The notes below the pieces were generated by a model. The model did not search any database. It was not told the origin of the DNA and was given only the letters and a program-made list of their open reading frames with translations. Below are positions 1-9,422 of a DNA stretch of 49,966 nucleotides, one piece after another. Position 1 is the first letter of the stretch, and every line of letters starts with the position of its first letter. Source of the DNA: Cupriavidus sp. UYMMa02A (GTDB taxonomy: Bacteria > Pseudomonadota > Gammaproteobacteria > Burkholderiales > Burkholderiaceae); the NCBI GenBank assembly GCA_001725945.1, contig LRMT01000295.1:1-49966 (forward strand). Direction: 5' to 3'. The translations under genes were made by a program, and so were the position numbers.

Positions 1-123
1 GCCTTGGGCGCATTGCATGCGCGAAGAAAAACGAGGTGAGCTTGGGTCTAACGATGGTGATGCCCGTGCTCACCGACTACGACGTGCGCGTAGCGCAGCC
101 GAAGGCGACGCGTTTTTTGCCTA

Positions 124-170
124 CTCTTTTGTCGCTCGGACAAAGAGCAGGTCGCCGGCTACGCCGGCGA
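124..170. repeat. Two adjacent hairpins in intergenic DNA
   Basis: The first hairpin pairs CTCTTTTGTC (124-133) with GACAAAGAG (139-147) over a 5-base loop, with one bulged T. The second is a perfect 8-bp stem, TCGCCGGC (152-159) and GCCGGCGA (163-170), with loop TAC. They lie downstream of the small membrane protein that ends at 199 on the minus strand. They may end its transcript or belong to a dispersed palindromic element. Bases 1-198 otherwise show no convincing gene. Confidence 0.45.
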
Positions 171-198
171 AACAGCGCCGCCTGCCAGGAACAACCGC

Positions 199-366
199 TC
201 AACCAACCGCGTGCATAGGGGACATTGAATACACCAACACCAGCACCGCGACTATCGCCGGAGATCCCAGCCGGATCGCATTACTTCGCGTCAGCACCCC
301 AAGATAGACATACAAACACACCAGCACCATCGCCGTCAGGTACACGAGGCCGTCATAGACTTGCAT
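199..366 (-). CDS. Small two-helix membrane protein, hypothetical
   Basis: This is a 55-residue protein that I do not recognise. Two hydrophobic segments, about residues 8-24 and 35-50, are separated by a short polar loop (TRSNAIRLGS), which suggests a hairpin in the inner membrane. The start at 366 is chosen because GGGAG lies six bases upstream. A longer open frame starting at 462 adds an Arg-rich, unlikely leader. The gene stands alone, with a 200-base gap to the DUF2501 gene on the same strand. No function can be assigned. Confidence 0.6.
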   Translation of the reverse strand: MQVYDGLVYLTAMVLVCLYVYLGVLTRSNAIRLGSPAIVAVLVLVYSMSPMHAVG

Positions 367-565
367 GGATGTCTCCCGTTGGGGTCTTGCCCCGGATGTT
401 TTTATAGGTCTACATCGTGCTGCCGCCAGGACGTTTGAATTGCGGGGGACGCCCTGACGCACTGCGTTTGCTGTCTGTTATGGATCATGGTCGCCACTTC
501 GCAGACCGGTGGCAATCATGGAAATCCCTGCGAAAAACGCTAAAAATATGATGCAGTGCGCAAAA

Positions 566-1066
566 TCACAGTAGTGATTTGCCTTGCGAAAGTATCTTCT
601 CGCACACCTGCTCGGTGGCCTTGGCCTTGAGGCCGCTGCCGCTCAAGTCAAGGGTCTTGCCATGGCTATCCTGCAGGATGCCTCTTGCTCCGCTGGCAAA
701 GCCGCTGTCCGTAGATACCTTGGACGGTCCGCCAAGCTTGTCCATGAGCTTGTCCTTGACCGAAGCCGCCCCGCCACCGCCCGCCCCCAGGTAATTGTTC
801 TTGATGCAGAAGTCGAGCAGCCCGGCCACATTACCCATGCTGCCCGATGACAGCGACTGCAGCGAGAGGCCGCCGCCCATCCCGCCCAGCGCACCGGCGG
901 CGCTTTCAGCGGCTCCGCCGGCGCCACCACCGCCCATCGGATTCTTCAGCACATCGCCCAACTGCGCCCGCGAAAGCGGGGCCAGGCCCATCAGCACGGC
1001 TGACGTCAGTGCCATGACGACAAGGCGGCGCGGCCGCCGCCCGAGCGTTGTCTTGCATGCCTTCAT
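566..1066 (-). CDS. DUF2501 family secreted protein (YjjA-like)
   Basis: The protein has 166 residues. A basic N-terminus (RRPRR) and a hydrophobic stretch ending in SRA form a signal peptide, so it should be periplasmic. A Gly/Ala/Met-rich linker follows, then the conserved DUF2501 core: LLDFCIKNNYL near the middle, a segment of VKDKLMDKLGG type, and a C-terminus with EQVCEKIL. Two cysteines in the core could form a disulfide. GGAGG nine bases upstream supports the start at 1066 rather than the in-frame ATG at 1093. The function of the family is unknown. The frame is intact. Confidence 0.85.
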   Translation of the reverse strand: MKACKTTLGRRPRRLVVMALTSAVLMGLAPLSRAQLGDVLKNPMGGGGAGGAAESAAGALGGMGGGLSLQSLSSGSMGNVAGLLDFCIKNNYLGAGGGGAASVKDKLMDKLGGPSKVSTDSGFASGARGILQDSHGKTLDLSGSGLKAKATEQVCEKILSQGKSLL

Positions 1067-1161
1067 CGTGCCTGCCCTCCGGCCATGCGCCACATGGGTC
1101 AGGTACTACTATAGTGCGCGCGGCCGCGTTGCGTTCCCGCCACGCGCCTTGGCTGGCATGC

Positions 1162-1580
1162 TCAGTCGGCGGGCAGCATCTGCGGGTTCCAGGCGACTTC
1201 CCAGAGGTGGCCGTCGAGATCCGCGAAATAGCCCGCGTAGCCGCCCCAGAAGGTCGCCTGCGCGGGCTTGACGATGGTGCCGCCGGCCGCGGCGGCCTGT
1301 TGCATGACCGCATCGGCCTCGGCCTGGCTGCCAACGTTGTGCGCAAGGGAACCCCGGCCGCGCGCGCGGACACCGGTAACCCGGTGTCGTGCGCAAGGCT
1401 GGCACGCGGCCAGAGGGCGAGCTTGAGGCCGGGCTGCAAGTCGAAGAATGCCACTGCGCCGTGCTCGAACTGCTCGCCGACGATCCCCTGCGTCGGCAAG
1501 CCCAGGCCGTCGCGATAGAAGCGCAGCGAGCGCTCGAGGTCATCGACGCCAAGCGTGATCAGCGTGACACGCGGTTTCAT
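1162..1580 (-). CDS. VOC family (glyoxalase/bleomycin-resistance fold) protein, frame broken
   Basis: The product is a roughly 139-residue single-domain VOC protein. The first half reads TLGVDDLERSLRFYRDGLGL, a typical first beta-alpha-beta module. The second half, in another frame, contains FWGGYAGYFADLDGHLWEV, the usual second module with its metal- or substrate-facing Glu. The frames join if one G is restored in the run at 1352-1355. AAAGGAG precedes the start. It is the last gene of the minus-strand run TetR (4795), MFS, Old Yellow Enzyme, VOC, with 37 bases after the oxidoreductase. That order recalls nemR-nemA-gloA and suggests detoxification of reactive carbonyls. The substrate cannot be read from the sequence. 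Confidence 0.85.
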
Positions 1581-1617
1581 GCGGTCTCCTTTGTTTGCGG
1601 CGTGGTGCGGGAACGGG

Positions 1618-2733
1618 TCAGCGCTGGCCGAAGTTCGCGCCGGTGAACAGGTCCTTCAACTCGCGCGGCTGCGAGCGCCAGTACTGCTTCGGCGCCGCCA
1701 CGCTCGCGCCAAGCTTTGCCGCGGCATGCCAGGGCCAGCGCGGGTCATACAGCATCGCACGCGCCAGCGAGACAGCGTCGGCTTCGTTGCCAGCGATGAT
1801 GGCCTCGGCCTGCTCGGGTTCGGTAATCAGTCCGACGGCGATAGTGGGCAGCCCCACCTCCGCCTTCACGCGCTGTGCATAGGGCACCTGGTAGCCCGGG
1901 CCCAGCTTGATCGCCTGCGCCGGCGATACCCCGCCCGTGGTGACATGGATGGCGGCGCAGCCGCGCGCCTTGACCGCCTTCGACAGCGCCACCGTGCCGT
2001 CGATATCCCAGCCACCCGGCACCCAGTCCGTGGCCGAAATGCGCATCCACACCGGGCAGTGCGCGGGGACGGCCGCGCGCACGGCATCGAAGACATCGAT
2101 CGGGAAGCGCATGCGGTTTTCGAGGCTGCCGCCGTACTCGTCCTCGCGGCGATTGGCCAGCGGCGACAGGAACTGGTGCAGCAGGTAGCCGTGCGCCGCA
2201 TGGATCTCGATGCCCTGGATGCCGAGCCTCACCGCACGCACCGCGGCCGCAACGAAGTCGTCGCGCACCTTGTCCATGCCAGCGCGGTCGAGCGCGGTGG
2301 GCCGCACTTCGCCTTCGGCATGCGGCACAGGCGACGGCGCAACCGCCTGCCACCCGCCGGGCGCATCGGGCGGGACCTGCTGGCCGCCCTCCCAGGGGGC
2401 TTGGCTGGACGCCTTGCGTCCCGCGTGTGCGAGCTGAATGGCCACGGCGATGGGAGCGTGCGCGTGGATCGCCTTGAGCACGCGGTCCAGCGCGGCCTCG
2501 TTATCGTCGGAATATAGGCCCAGGTCCCCTGCCGTAATACGGCCTTCCGGCGACACCGCGGTGGCTTCGAGAATCAGCATGCCCGCACCCGACAGCGCCA
2601 GCGAGCCGAGGTGGATCATGTGCCAGTCGCCGGCATTGCCGTCCTGTGCCGAGTACTGGCACATGGGCGCAATGATGATGCGGTTGGACAGCGTGAGGCT
2701 GCCGATATCGAGGGGATCAAACAGAGGGCTCAT
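1618..2733 (-). CDS. Old Yellow Enzyme family NADH:flavin oxidoreductase, YqjM type
   Basis: A complete 371-residue FMN-dependent ene-reductase. Residues of the YqjM-like (class III) subfamily are visible: Cys25 and Tyr27 in PMCQYS, Gln100 and His103 in QLAHAGRKAS, and the substrate-binding pair His178/His181 in HAAHGYLLHQ. The C-terminal phosphate-binding half of the TIM barrel is present (ITEPEQAEAIIAG, DAVSLARAML). Such enzymes reduce activated C=C bonds of electrophiles such as quinones, enones or maleimides in the cytoplasm using NAD(P)H. It follows an MFS gene by 70 bases and precedes the VOC gene. The start at 2733 begins the family-typical MSPLF sequence; the in-frame extension upstream is Trp/Pro-rich and unlikely. 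Confidence 0.93.
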   Translation of the reverse strand: MSPLFDPLDIGSLTLSNRIIIAPMCQYSAQDGNAGDWHMIHLGSLALSGAGMLILEATAVSPEGRITAGDLGLYSDDNEAALDRVLKAIHAHAPIAVAIQLAHAGRKASSQAPWEGGQQVPPDAPGGWQAVAPSPVPHAEGEVRPTALDRAGMDKVRDDFVAAAVRAVRLGIQGIEIHAAHGYLLHQFLSPLANRREDEYGGSLENRMRFPIDVFDAVRAAVPAHCPVWMRISATDWVPGGWDIDGTVALSKAVKARGCAAIHVTTGGVSPAQAIKLGPGYQVPYAQRVKAEVGLPTIAVGLITEPEQAEAIIAGNEADAVSLARAMLYDPRWPWHAAAKLGASVAAPKQYWRSQPRELKDLFTGANFGQR

Positions 2734-2803
2734 GACAATGTCTTTCTTGGAGATTGGTCCGCGGCGCCCGAACGCGCCGCGATCAGAAGAGAACCGATGG
2801 ATT

Positions 2804-4038
2804 CTAGGCCGATGGCAAATTTGCCGCTTGACGGCGCACGCCGCCGAAGTCAATCGCCACGGCCACGGCCATGGCCACCGCACCGCAGGCGAAGATCAGC
2901 GCATAGCTCTGGCCCGAATGCACGAACAGCCAGGAGTAGCCGTAGCCGGACAGTGCTTGCAGCAGCGCAAAGGCCGTGGTCGCGTGGCTCCACGCAGCAC
3001 GTTGCGCCACGGGATCATGCGGCACTAGTTCATGGATGCGCCCCAGTCCCAGCGGCACGACGCCCGGCGTGAATATGCCGAGCATCACCGTCGCGACGCC
3101 AATGACCAGCGCATTCCCTGACACAGCCAGCGCCGCTACGGCCAGCCCTTGCAGCAGCAAGGCACCACGGTATGCACGTCGAAAGCCCAGGCGATCCGCG
3201 GCAACCCCGCACAACAGCGGACCCGCTATGGCGGCGATCCCATACAGCACCCAGTAACTGGCGCCCACGCTGCTGCCGCGGCCGAGGCCGCGGGCCACGT
3301 AGTCCACCAGCAGGACCATGACGGGCACGAGCCCGAGTGCATTGATGGCGTACTGCGCGTACAGGCGACGCATGCCCTTCGGCAACGGCGCACGCGCGGC
3401 CGGGCCCGCAGGCTGGGACGTTGCCGCCGGCGCATTGGTCGCGGGCCAGCCGAACCAACTCAATAGCGTAAGGGCCAGCGCCACCAGCCCGAGTCCGATC
3501 CACGTTTCGCGCAACCCCAGTCGCAGCAATTGCGGCACGAGCGTGCCCGAGGCCGCAATGCCGAGCCCAAGGCCAAGAAAGATCATGCCGCTGACAAAAC
3601 CGCGCCGCGGTGCCGGGATATGCGGCAGGATCGATGTCGCCACCAGCACCATGATGGCACCTCCGGCAAGCCCCGCGGCGAAGCGCCAAGCGAAGTACCA
3701 CGCCACCGACAGCGGCCATGCGCAGGCGATGAAGGCCGCGCTGGCGACCAGCATCAGCGCGCGCAGCGCCGTGCGGGTGGACACGGTGGATGCAAACGGC
3801 CGACCAAGCATCGCCCCTGCAAGGTAGCCGGCGAATTGGCCGCACCCAGCGTCACCGCCTGCGGTGCGGTGAACCAGTGCGCCTGGATCAGCGGGGGAAT
3901 CAGCGGCGTATAGGCAAAGCGCGCGAGCCCGATTGCGACGAGGCTCGCGCACAGGCCCGCCAGTGCGGCAAATATGGCGCGCGCTTCGAGCGGCGCCTGC
4001 GGGACCGTAGCCGGTCTGGCGGTCAGCAGTTGTGACAT
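2804..4038 (-). CDS. YbfB/YjiJ family MFS transporter, frame broken
   Basis: A 12-helix major facilitator of about 411 residues in the inner membrane. The N-terminal segment IGLARFAYTPLIPPLI is the signature of the YbfB/YjiJ group, and the linker after helix 6 is Ala/Pro-rich. Reading from 4038 runs into the wrong frame at about 3839-3841; restoring one base (GCGGCC to GCGGCCC) gives ...VTLGAAQFAGYLAGAMLG and continues to the stop at 2804. It sits between the TetR gene (134 bases upstream) and the Old Yellow Enzyme gene, so it probably exports or imports the compound that the operon handles. The substrate is unknown. Confidence 0.88.
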
Positions 4039-4172
4039 GGTGGACTCCGGAAGCGACACGCTGGCGGTGTCGGCAAAACGCAGGTGTAAAGGCTCCCCTC
4101 CGCGCGCGGGCGGCGTGCGGAAACGGAAGCGGCAAACAGTTCGGGAGCTGGGGCAGCCGGCGGCTGCAGGGA

Positions 4173-4795
4173 TCAGCCGGAGCCCGCTATCGCGGGGGCA
4201 GGCGGCAACGGCGGCAGGCCTAGCGCGGCAAGCGCGGGCCGCACGGCGCTTTCGAGCAGTTGCCGATCCGGGGAAGTGCGCGCCATGACGCGCACGCCGA
4301 GCACCAGCCAAGCAGTTGCGTGGCGATGTCATCCACCGGTCCAGTGGCGGGGATTTCACCGGACTGCTGTGCAGCAATCAGGCAGTCGCGGAAGAAGCTG
4401 CGCATTCGCATGAATTCTTCCGACACCTTCTGCTGGAGTTCGGGCTCTTGCGGCGTGACTTCCAGCGCCGTGTTCACGAGCAGGCAACCGCGGTGGGACG
4501 GATCGGCCAGCGAGCGCGCGATGCTTTCGGCAAAGAAGGCACTGATCGCAGCGGCCAGCGACGGCAGCGCACCCAGGCGCGCAATGCGCTCGCGCAGGTT
4601 GTGGTCCAGGTAGTACTCAAGCACCTGCAGGAACAGCGAGCGCTTGTCGCCAAAGGCGTTGTAGAGGCTCGGCTGCGTCATGCCCATGGCGCTGGTGAGA
4701 TCGCGCGTGGACGTGGCTTCGTAGCCGCGCGCCCAGAAGGCATCCTGGGCTGCGGTCAGGGCAGCTTGCTCGTCGAATTTACGGGGTCTGGCCAT
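4173..4795 (-). CDS. TetR/AcrR family repressor, NemR-like, frame broken near the end
   Basis: A TetR regulator of about 207 residues. The N-terminal helix-turn-helix (residues 7-55) includes STRDLTSAMGMTQPSLYNAFG. In the ligand domain Cys104 lies in RGCLLVN, the same position as the redox-sensing Cys106 of E. coli NemR (GCLTVK), so it may respond to electrophiles or bleach; that is inference. The frame is lost at about 4306-4310, and one added base gives LLGVLLGVRVMARTSPDRQ and a stop at 4173. It heads the operon TetR-MFS-OYE-VOC. An inverted repeat just upstream (4808-4853) is the likely operator, implying autoregulation. Confidence 0.9.
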
Positions 4796-4807
4796 CGGGA
4801 ATTCCGT

Positions 4808-4853
4808 TTTGTATCAATCGCTACGAAACGAATTATAGATCGATCGATACAAA
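4808..4853. promoter_or_regulatory. Inverted repeat upstream of the NemR-like tetR, probable operator
   Basis: Arms TTTGTATCAATCG (4808-4820) and CGATCGATACAAA (4841-4853) match at 12 of 13 positions around a 20-base AT-rich spacer. The right arm also contains the perfect palindrome ATCGATCGAT (4839-4848). The element begins 13 bases before the tetR start codon and lies behind the stop of the DHA2 transporter (4888), where the operon promoter should be. Binding by the adjacent TetR protein is inferred from position. Confidence 0.6.
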
Positions 4854-4887
4854 CGCAAGCCAACCTCCGCAGAGGGAATCTTGCCGG

Positions 4888-6345
4888 TCAATGCGGCGCT
4901 TCCGGCATCACCAGCCGCAAGCCGCTGGCAATGGCGGCGACACCGGCAAACCCTGCCCCAAGTGCCAGGGCCAGCCCAGGTCCATGGTCGCCCGCCAGCC
5001 CGAAGCTGAGCGCCACGAGTGCCGCCCCGCTCGCTTGGCCCAACAGCCGCGCGGTGGCAATCACGCCGCTCGCGCCACCGCTGCGCTCGCGCGGAGCACT
5101 GGCCATCAGCGCCTTCAGGTTGGGCGACTGGAAGAAACCGAAGCCAGCGCCGCAGATGCACATGCGGATGCCGATCTCCAGCGTACTCGGGTTGGCCGGC
5201 AGTAGTGCCAGCGAAGCCATGCCAGCGCTCAGTATGGCCAGCCCGATGCCGCCCAGCAGGCCTGGCGGGTAGCGGTCGGACAGGCGCCCGGCGATCGGCG
5301 CCATCAGCGCGACCACGACGGACCACGGAGTCAGCAGGAAGCCGGTCTCGACCTGGCCGCGGCCCAGTACATGCTGGAAATAGAACGGCAGCGAAACGAA
5401 GGCCAGCCCCTGCGCGGCGAACGAGCAGATGGCGGTCAGCGTCGACAGCGCAAACATCGGGCGGCGGAACAGGTCCACCGGCAGCATCGGCGCCGGGTGG
5501 CCGCGCTCGCGCCACAGCAGCAGGCCGAACGCCACGACGAAGATCGCCGCCGCGGTCAGCGACTGCGCCAGCGGCGCACGCTGCGCACCCTCGCCCAACG
5601 CGAAGATCAGCGCGGCAAACGCCACCACGTTCAGCAGTGCCGCCACGCGGTCGAAGCCGTGCTGGCTGCGCGGTGTCTGCGGCAGCGCGCCGCGCGCGAT
5701 GCCGAGCGCCAGCAGGCCGATCGGCAGGTTGACGGCGAACAGCCAAGGCCACGAACCGAAGGACAGGATCACCGATGCCACGGTGGGTCCCAGCGCGAAC
5801 GAAACACCGACCACGAGCGCGTTCAGCCCTACCCCGCGCCCGAGTCGCTGGATCGGAAAGATCGCGCTGATCAGCGCCGTGTTGACACTCATGATGGCGC
5901 TGGCGCCAATGCCCTGCAGTACGCGCGCCGCCGCGAGCGACGGCAGCGACCACGCCAGCGCGCATACCACCGAGGCCGCGATAAACAGCGTCACGCCGCC
6001 AATATAGACACGCCGGTGGCTGAGGATGCCGCCCAGCGTCGCGAACGGCAGCAAGGTTGCCACCATGGCGAGCTGGTAGGCGTTGATCACCCAGACCGAC
6101 GCCGCCGGCGTGGCATGCAGGTCCGCCGCAATGGAAGGCAACGCGGTGTTGGCGATCGCCGTGTCCAGCGTGGCCAGCGCCACGGCAATCATGATGGCGG
6201 CCATGCCACGGCGCTCGCGCGGGGTCATGACATGCGATGCACTGGCGGCAGGGGGCTGCGTAGCCGGCTGCGAGACGGATTGGATTGGGGCGGGGCTGGG
6301 CACAGGGCGGGACAAAGGGCGCGGTACGGGTTGCGGCCGGGTCAT
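4888..6345 (-). CDS. DHA2 family (14-TMS) MFS drug efflux transporter
   Basis: An intact 485-residue EmrB/QacA-type transporter. After a Pro-rich cytoplasmic tail of about 40 residues come fourteen predicted helices. Motif D1-like LDTAIANTALPSIA lies in helix 1, ARVLQGIGASAIMSVNTALI matches motif B/C territory, and GRLSDRYPPG is the second-half motif A. It should export hydrophobic compounds using the proton gradient. No adaptor or outer-membrane partner lies next to it, so it probably works alone in the inner membrane. Its start has no strong ribosome site; the Met at residue 40 (codon 6228-6226) is an alternative. It precedes the tetR operon on the same strand by 92 bases. Confidence 0.9.
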   Translation of the reverse strand: MTRPQPVPRPLSRPVPSPAPIQSVSQPATQPPAASASHVMTPRERRGMAAIMIAVALATLDTAIANTALPSIAADLHATPAASVWVINAYQLAMVATLLPFATLGGILSHRRVYIGGVTLFIAASVVCALAWSLPSLAAARVLQGIGASAIMSVNTALISAIFPIQRLGRGVGLNALVVGVSFALGPTVASVILSFGSWPWLFAVNLPIGLLALGIARGALPQTPRSQHGFDRVAALLNVVAFAALIFALGEGAQRAPLAQSLTAAAIFVVAFGLLLWRERGHPAPMLPVDLFRRPMFALSTLTAICSFAAQGLAFVSLPFYFQHVLGRGQVETGFLLTPWSVVVALMAPIAGRLSDRYPPGLLGGIGLAILSAGMASLALLPANPSTLEIGIRMCICGAGFGFFQSPNLKALMASAPRERSGGASGVIATARLLGQASGAALVALSFGLAGDHGPGLALALGAGFAGVAAIASGLRLVMPEAPH

Positions 6346-6448
6346 TACCCGGCGGGGTTCAACCCAGACGATACGGGAAATCCCTTCAACGCGCTGAAGA
6401 CGGCTTCATATGTATGCACATTTGAAGCCGTGCGGCGATGCCTTTGCG

Positions 6449-7214
6449 TCAGGCTACAGACAGGCCGCCGTCCACGCTGACGCTCTGCCCGTTGATGAAA
6501 CGCCCCGCTGGCGACGCCAGCAGCACCGCCAGTCCTGCCACGTCACGCGCTTCGCCAATACGCCGCATCGGGTTGCGGGCAGCGATCTGCGCTTCTCGCT
6601 CGGGGTCGCCCCACAGTGCCTCGCGCGAGAATTCCGTCCGCACCGGACCGGGGTTGATCGCGTTGACGTTCACGCCGCTGGCCCCAAGCTCCAGCGCCAG
6701 GCTGCGCACGGCCTGGTCTACCGCTGCCTTGGTAATGCTGTACATGCCGAGAAACGTCGAGCCGCGCTTGGCCGCGATGCTCGACATGAACGTGATCGAG
6801 CCATCCTTGCGCGCCACCATCTGCGGTGCCAGCGCATTGACCAGCGCCAGGTTGCCGCGCACGTTCCCGGCCATGGCCACGTCGAAGATCTCGGGCCCCT
6901 GACTGAGCAAGGGACCCGCCGCACCCTCGGCCGCGGCGTTCAGCACGAGCGCATCCACCCGGCCGAAAGCCCCCAGCGCCTGATCGGCAAACGCGCGCAC
7001 GCTGGCCAGGTCGGCGATGTCGCACGCGATGCCGCGCGCACGGATGCCTTCGCTCTCGAGTTGAGCCGCCACTGTCTGCGCAGTGTCGCCGTCACGTCCG
7101 GAAACAATGATGGCCGCTCCGGCGTTGCCGAGCGCGCGCGCATTTCAAGGCCCATGCCCTTGGTCGAGCCGGTCACGACGCCACACGGCCGGAAAGGTCA
7201 AAGAGGTTCTGCAT
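6449..7214 (-). CDS. Short-chain dehydrogenase/reductase (SDR), frame broken twice
   Basis: A classical SDR of about 255 residues. The NAD(P)-binding motif TGSTKGMG, the NAG-equivalent LNAAAEG, the catalytic Ser in MSSIAAK, YSITK with catalytic Tyr and Lys, and the tail NGQSVSVDGG are all present. Bases are missing near 7178 (GRVALVTGS is then restored) and near 7140 (LEMARALGNAG). AGGAGT precedes the start at 7214. It is divergent from a tetR gene (7357) with an inverted-repeat operator between them, so it is probably induced by the ligand of that repressor. The substrate is unknown. Confidence 0.9.
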
Positions 7215-7273
7215 TACAGGGACTCCTGTCGGTTGGGGTGATGCAAGGGAGGCAACGCCGGCGGCATCGCCAT

Positions 7274-7320
7274 TTAGATGATCATCAACATCTATTGAAT
7301 AAATTATGGGTATCATCTAA
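7274..7320. promoter_or_regulatory. Operator-like inverted repeats between SDR and tetR
   Basis: TTAGATGAT (7274-7282) and ATCATCTAA (7312-7320) form a perfect 9-bp inverted repeat across an AT-rich spacer. Inside it TAGATG (7275-7280) also pairs with CATCTA (7289-7294), giving a 20-bp TetR-sized site. It lies in the 142-base gap between the divergent SDR and tetR starts and probably overlaps both promoters, so one repressor could control both sides. Confidence 0.65.
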
Positions 7321-7356
7321 GCTTAGTCAAGCATCAATTTTTCGAAGGAGCCTCAC

Positions 7357-7953
7357 ATGGCGCGTGCATCACGGGAACAAGCCGACAAGAACCGCGAAGC
7401 GATCGAACAGGCATCGTCGCGCCTGTTCCGCGAACGCGGCCTGAACGGCGTCAGCGTGGCAGAGCTGATGGCGGGTGCCGGGCTGACGCACGGCGGCTTT
7501 TATGGACACTTTGCGTCCAAGGACGCGCTGGCCGCCCAGGCCTGCAGGCGGGCATTCGAGGAATCGACGGTACGCTGGGAACGCCGCATCGACCGCGCGG
7601 CCGGCGACCGGCAAGCCATGCTGGCCAACCTGGTGGAGCCCTATCTCACGCAGGCGCACTGCGCCAATCCGGGCCAGGGATGCGCGGCTGTGGCACTGGC
7701 CAGCGACGTGGCACGCGAGCCGGCCGACAAGCCGATCCGGCTCGCTTACCTCGATGGCATCAAGGCCATGGTCGAGGATATGGAAACAACCGTAGCCAGC
7801 GACAGCGCCGAGACGCGCCACAGCGAAGCGCTGGTCCGCATGGCCATGCTGGTTGGTGCCGTCACGCTGGCACGCGCCATCGAAGGCGACGCCATGTCCG
7901 ACCGCATCCTGAACGCCGTACGGGACCGACTGCTCGGGCCCTCGACCGGCTGA
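7357..7953 (+). CDS. TetR/AcrR family transcriptional regulator
   Basis: An intact 198-residue regulator. The helix-turn-helix covers residues 10-58 with GVSVAELMAGAGLTHGGFYGHFASK. The ligand domain has QGCAAVALASDV near residue 110, so it also belongs to the subgroup with a Cys at the start of this helix. AAGGAG lies seven bases before the start. The gene is divergent from an SDR gene and followed by an MFS transporter on the same strand. It most likely represses the SDR and its own unit through the inverted repeats at 7274-7320. Confidence 0.92.
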   Translation: MARASREQADKNREAIEQASSRLFRERGLNGVSVAELMAGAGLTHGGFYGHFASKDALAAQACRRAFEESTVRWERRIDRAAGDRQAMLANLVEPYLTQAHCANPGQGCAAVALASDVAREPADKPIRLAYLDGIKAMVEDMETTVASDSAETRHSEALVRMAMLVGAVTLARAIEGDAMSDRILNAVRDRLLGPSTG

Positions 7954-8061
7954 CCCTCCACGCATTCCGCAACGACTTGATTCACTTTCCTCCGCGCCCC
8001 ACACCGGGACGCGGATGCCGCCGCATCCTTACGCCGGCAAACGCCCTGACAAAAGAGACCC

Positions 8062-9370
8062 ATGTTCGCCCAAGCGATTTCCAGCCGGCTCGACCGCGCG
8101 GCATCCACTATGCGTGGATCGTCGCAGCCATCACCTTCCTCGTCATGCTCACGACGTCGGCGGCGCTCGGCCTGCCCGGCGCGTTCCTCAAGCCGCTGAC
8201 CAGCGAAATGGGATGGAACACCGACCAGATCTCATCGATCCTGGCGTTCCGCTTCGCGTTGTTCGGGCTGATGGCGCCGTTCTCGGCAATCCTGATGGAA
8301 CGCTTCGGCGTGCGTAATGTTGTATGCGCCGCACTGGCACTGATTGCCGGCGGCATGGCGCTGGCCACGGTGGTCACGGAGTTGTGGCAACTGTTCCTGG
8401 CCTGGGGCCTGATGCTTGGCATCGGTTCCGGCATGACCGCGCTGGTGCTGGCCGCCGTCGTGGCCAACCGCTGGTTCAGCGCGCGGCGCGGGCTGGTTAT
8501 CGGCCTGCTCACCGCAAGTTCGGCCACCGGCCAGCTCGCATTCCTGCCTGCCGCAGCCTGGCTGATCGAACACATGGGCTGGCGCGTCGCAGTGCTGCCA
8601 GTGCTGGTCGGCTGCGCGGTGCTGGCCGTGCTGGTGTTCGGCTTCATGCGCAACCGTCCGTCCGATGTCGGCCTGACGGCGTTCGGTGAAGTGCCCGCGG
8701 CGGTCCCCGTAACCCCGCCGGCGCCGCCGCCACCGCTCACGCTGCGCGGCCCGTTCGTGGTCCTGCGCGAGGCCATGCGCAACCAGACGTTCTGGGTGCT
8801 GGCCGGTACCTTCTTCATCTGCGGCCTGTCCACCAACGGGCTGATCCAGACCCATTTCATTTCGCTGTGCGGGGACTTCGGCATGGGCCCGGTGCCGGCC
8901 GCGTCGGCGCTGGCCATGATGGGCGCGTTCGATTTCGTGGGTACCATCCTGTCCGGCTGGCTGTCGGATCGCTATGACAGCCGCAAGCTGCTGTTCTGGT
9001 ACTACGGCCTGCGCGGCCTGTCGCTGTTCTGGCTGCCGCATTCGACTTTCACGCTGTACGGCCTTTCGATCTTCGCCATGTTTTACGGGCTGGACTGGAT
9101 TGCCACCGTGCCACCCACAGTGAAGCTGGCCGCCACCGCCTTCGGCCGCGACGCGCGCCGATGGTCTTCGGCTGGATCTTCGCTGCACACCAGGTGGGCG
9201 CGGCCACGGCAGCGTTTGGCGCAGGCCTGAGCCGAACGCTGCTGCTGACCTACACGCCGGCACTGTATGCCGCAGGCGCGGCGTGCCTGGTGGCGGCGCT
9301 GCTGGCGCTGGCCGTGAAACACAATGCCGTGCCCGGCAAAGCCAGCGCGGCGCAGGCCGCCCAAGCCTGA
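8062..9370 (+). CDS. MFS transporter, OFA/monocarboxylate-like, frame broken twice
   Basis: A twelve-helix transporter of about 436 residues. It opens with HYAWIVAAITFLVML, typical of the oxalate/formate and monocarboxylate branch of MFS, and has GWLSDRYDSRKLLFWY as the central loop motif. The ATG at 8062 is in a different frame from the main body; one base missing at about 8068-8072 would give MFAPSDFQPARPRG. A second base is missing at about 9150-9158, before MVFGWIFAAHQVGAA. It follows a tetR gene by 108 bases and ends at a strong terminator. It probably moves an organic acid; the substrate is unknown. Confidence 0.88.
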
Positions 9371-9379
9371 GCACGACCG

Positions 9380-9415
9380 CGTCAGCGGGCCGGCGCGAAT
9401 GCCGGCCCGCTGACG
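9380..9415. terminator. Bidirectional terminator, 15-bp perfect stem
   Basis: CGTCAGCGGGCCGGC (9380-9394) pairs perfectly with GCCGGCCCGCTGACG (9401-9415) around GCGAAT. It sits between the convergent ends of the MFS gene (9370) and pssA (9423), so it can serve both. There is no T run, as is common in GC-rich genomes. Confidence 0.85.
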
Positions 9416-9422
9416 TCGGGGA

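Noticed and set aside
17..307. Plus-strand open frame of 96 codons
   Set aside because: It crosses hairpin repeats and the antisense small membrane protein, has no ribosome site and an Arg-rich random product.
5371..6480. Long plus-strand open frame of 369 codons
   Set aside because: It is antisense to the intact DHA2 transporter and its product is Arg/Gln/His-rich, as expected for a GC-rich shadow frame.
8232..9374. Antisense open frame of 380 codons over the MFS gene
   Set aside because: The product is Arg/Gln/His-rich with no membrane segment, while the plus strand encodes clear MFS helices.
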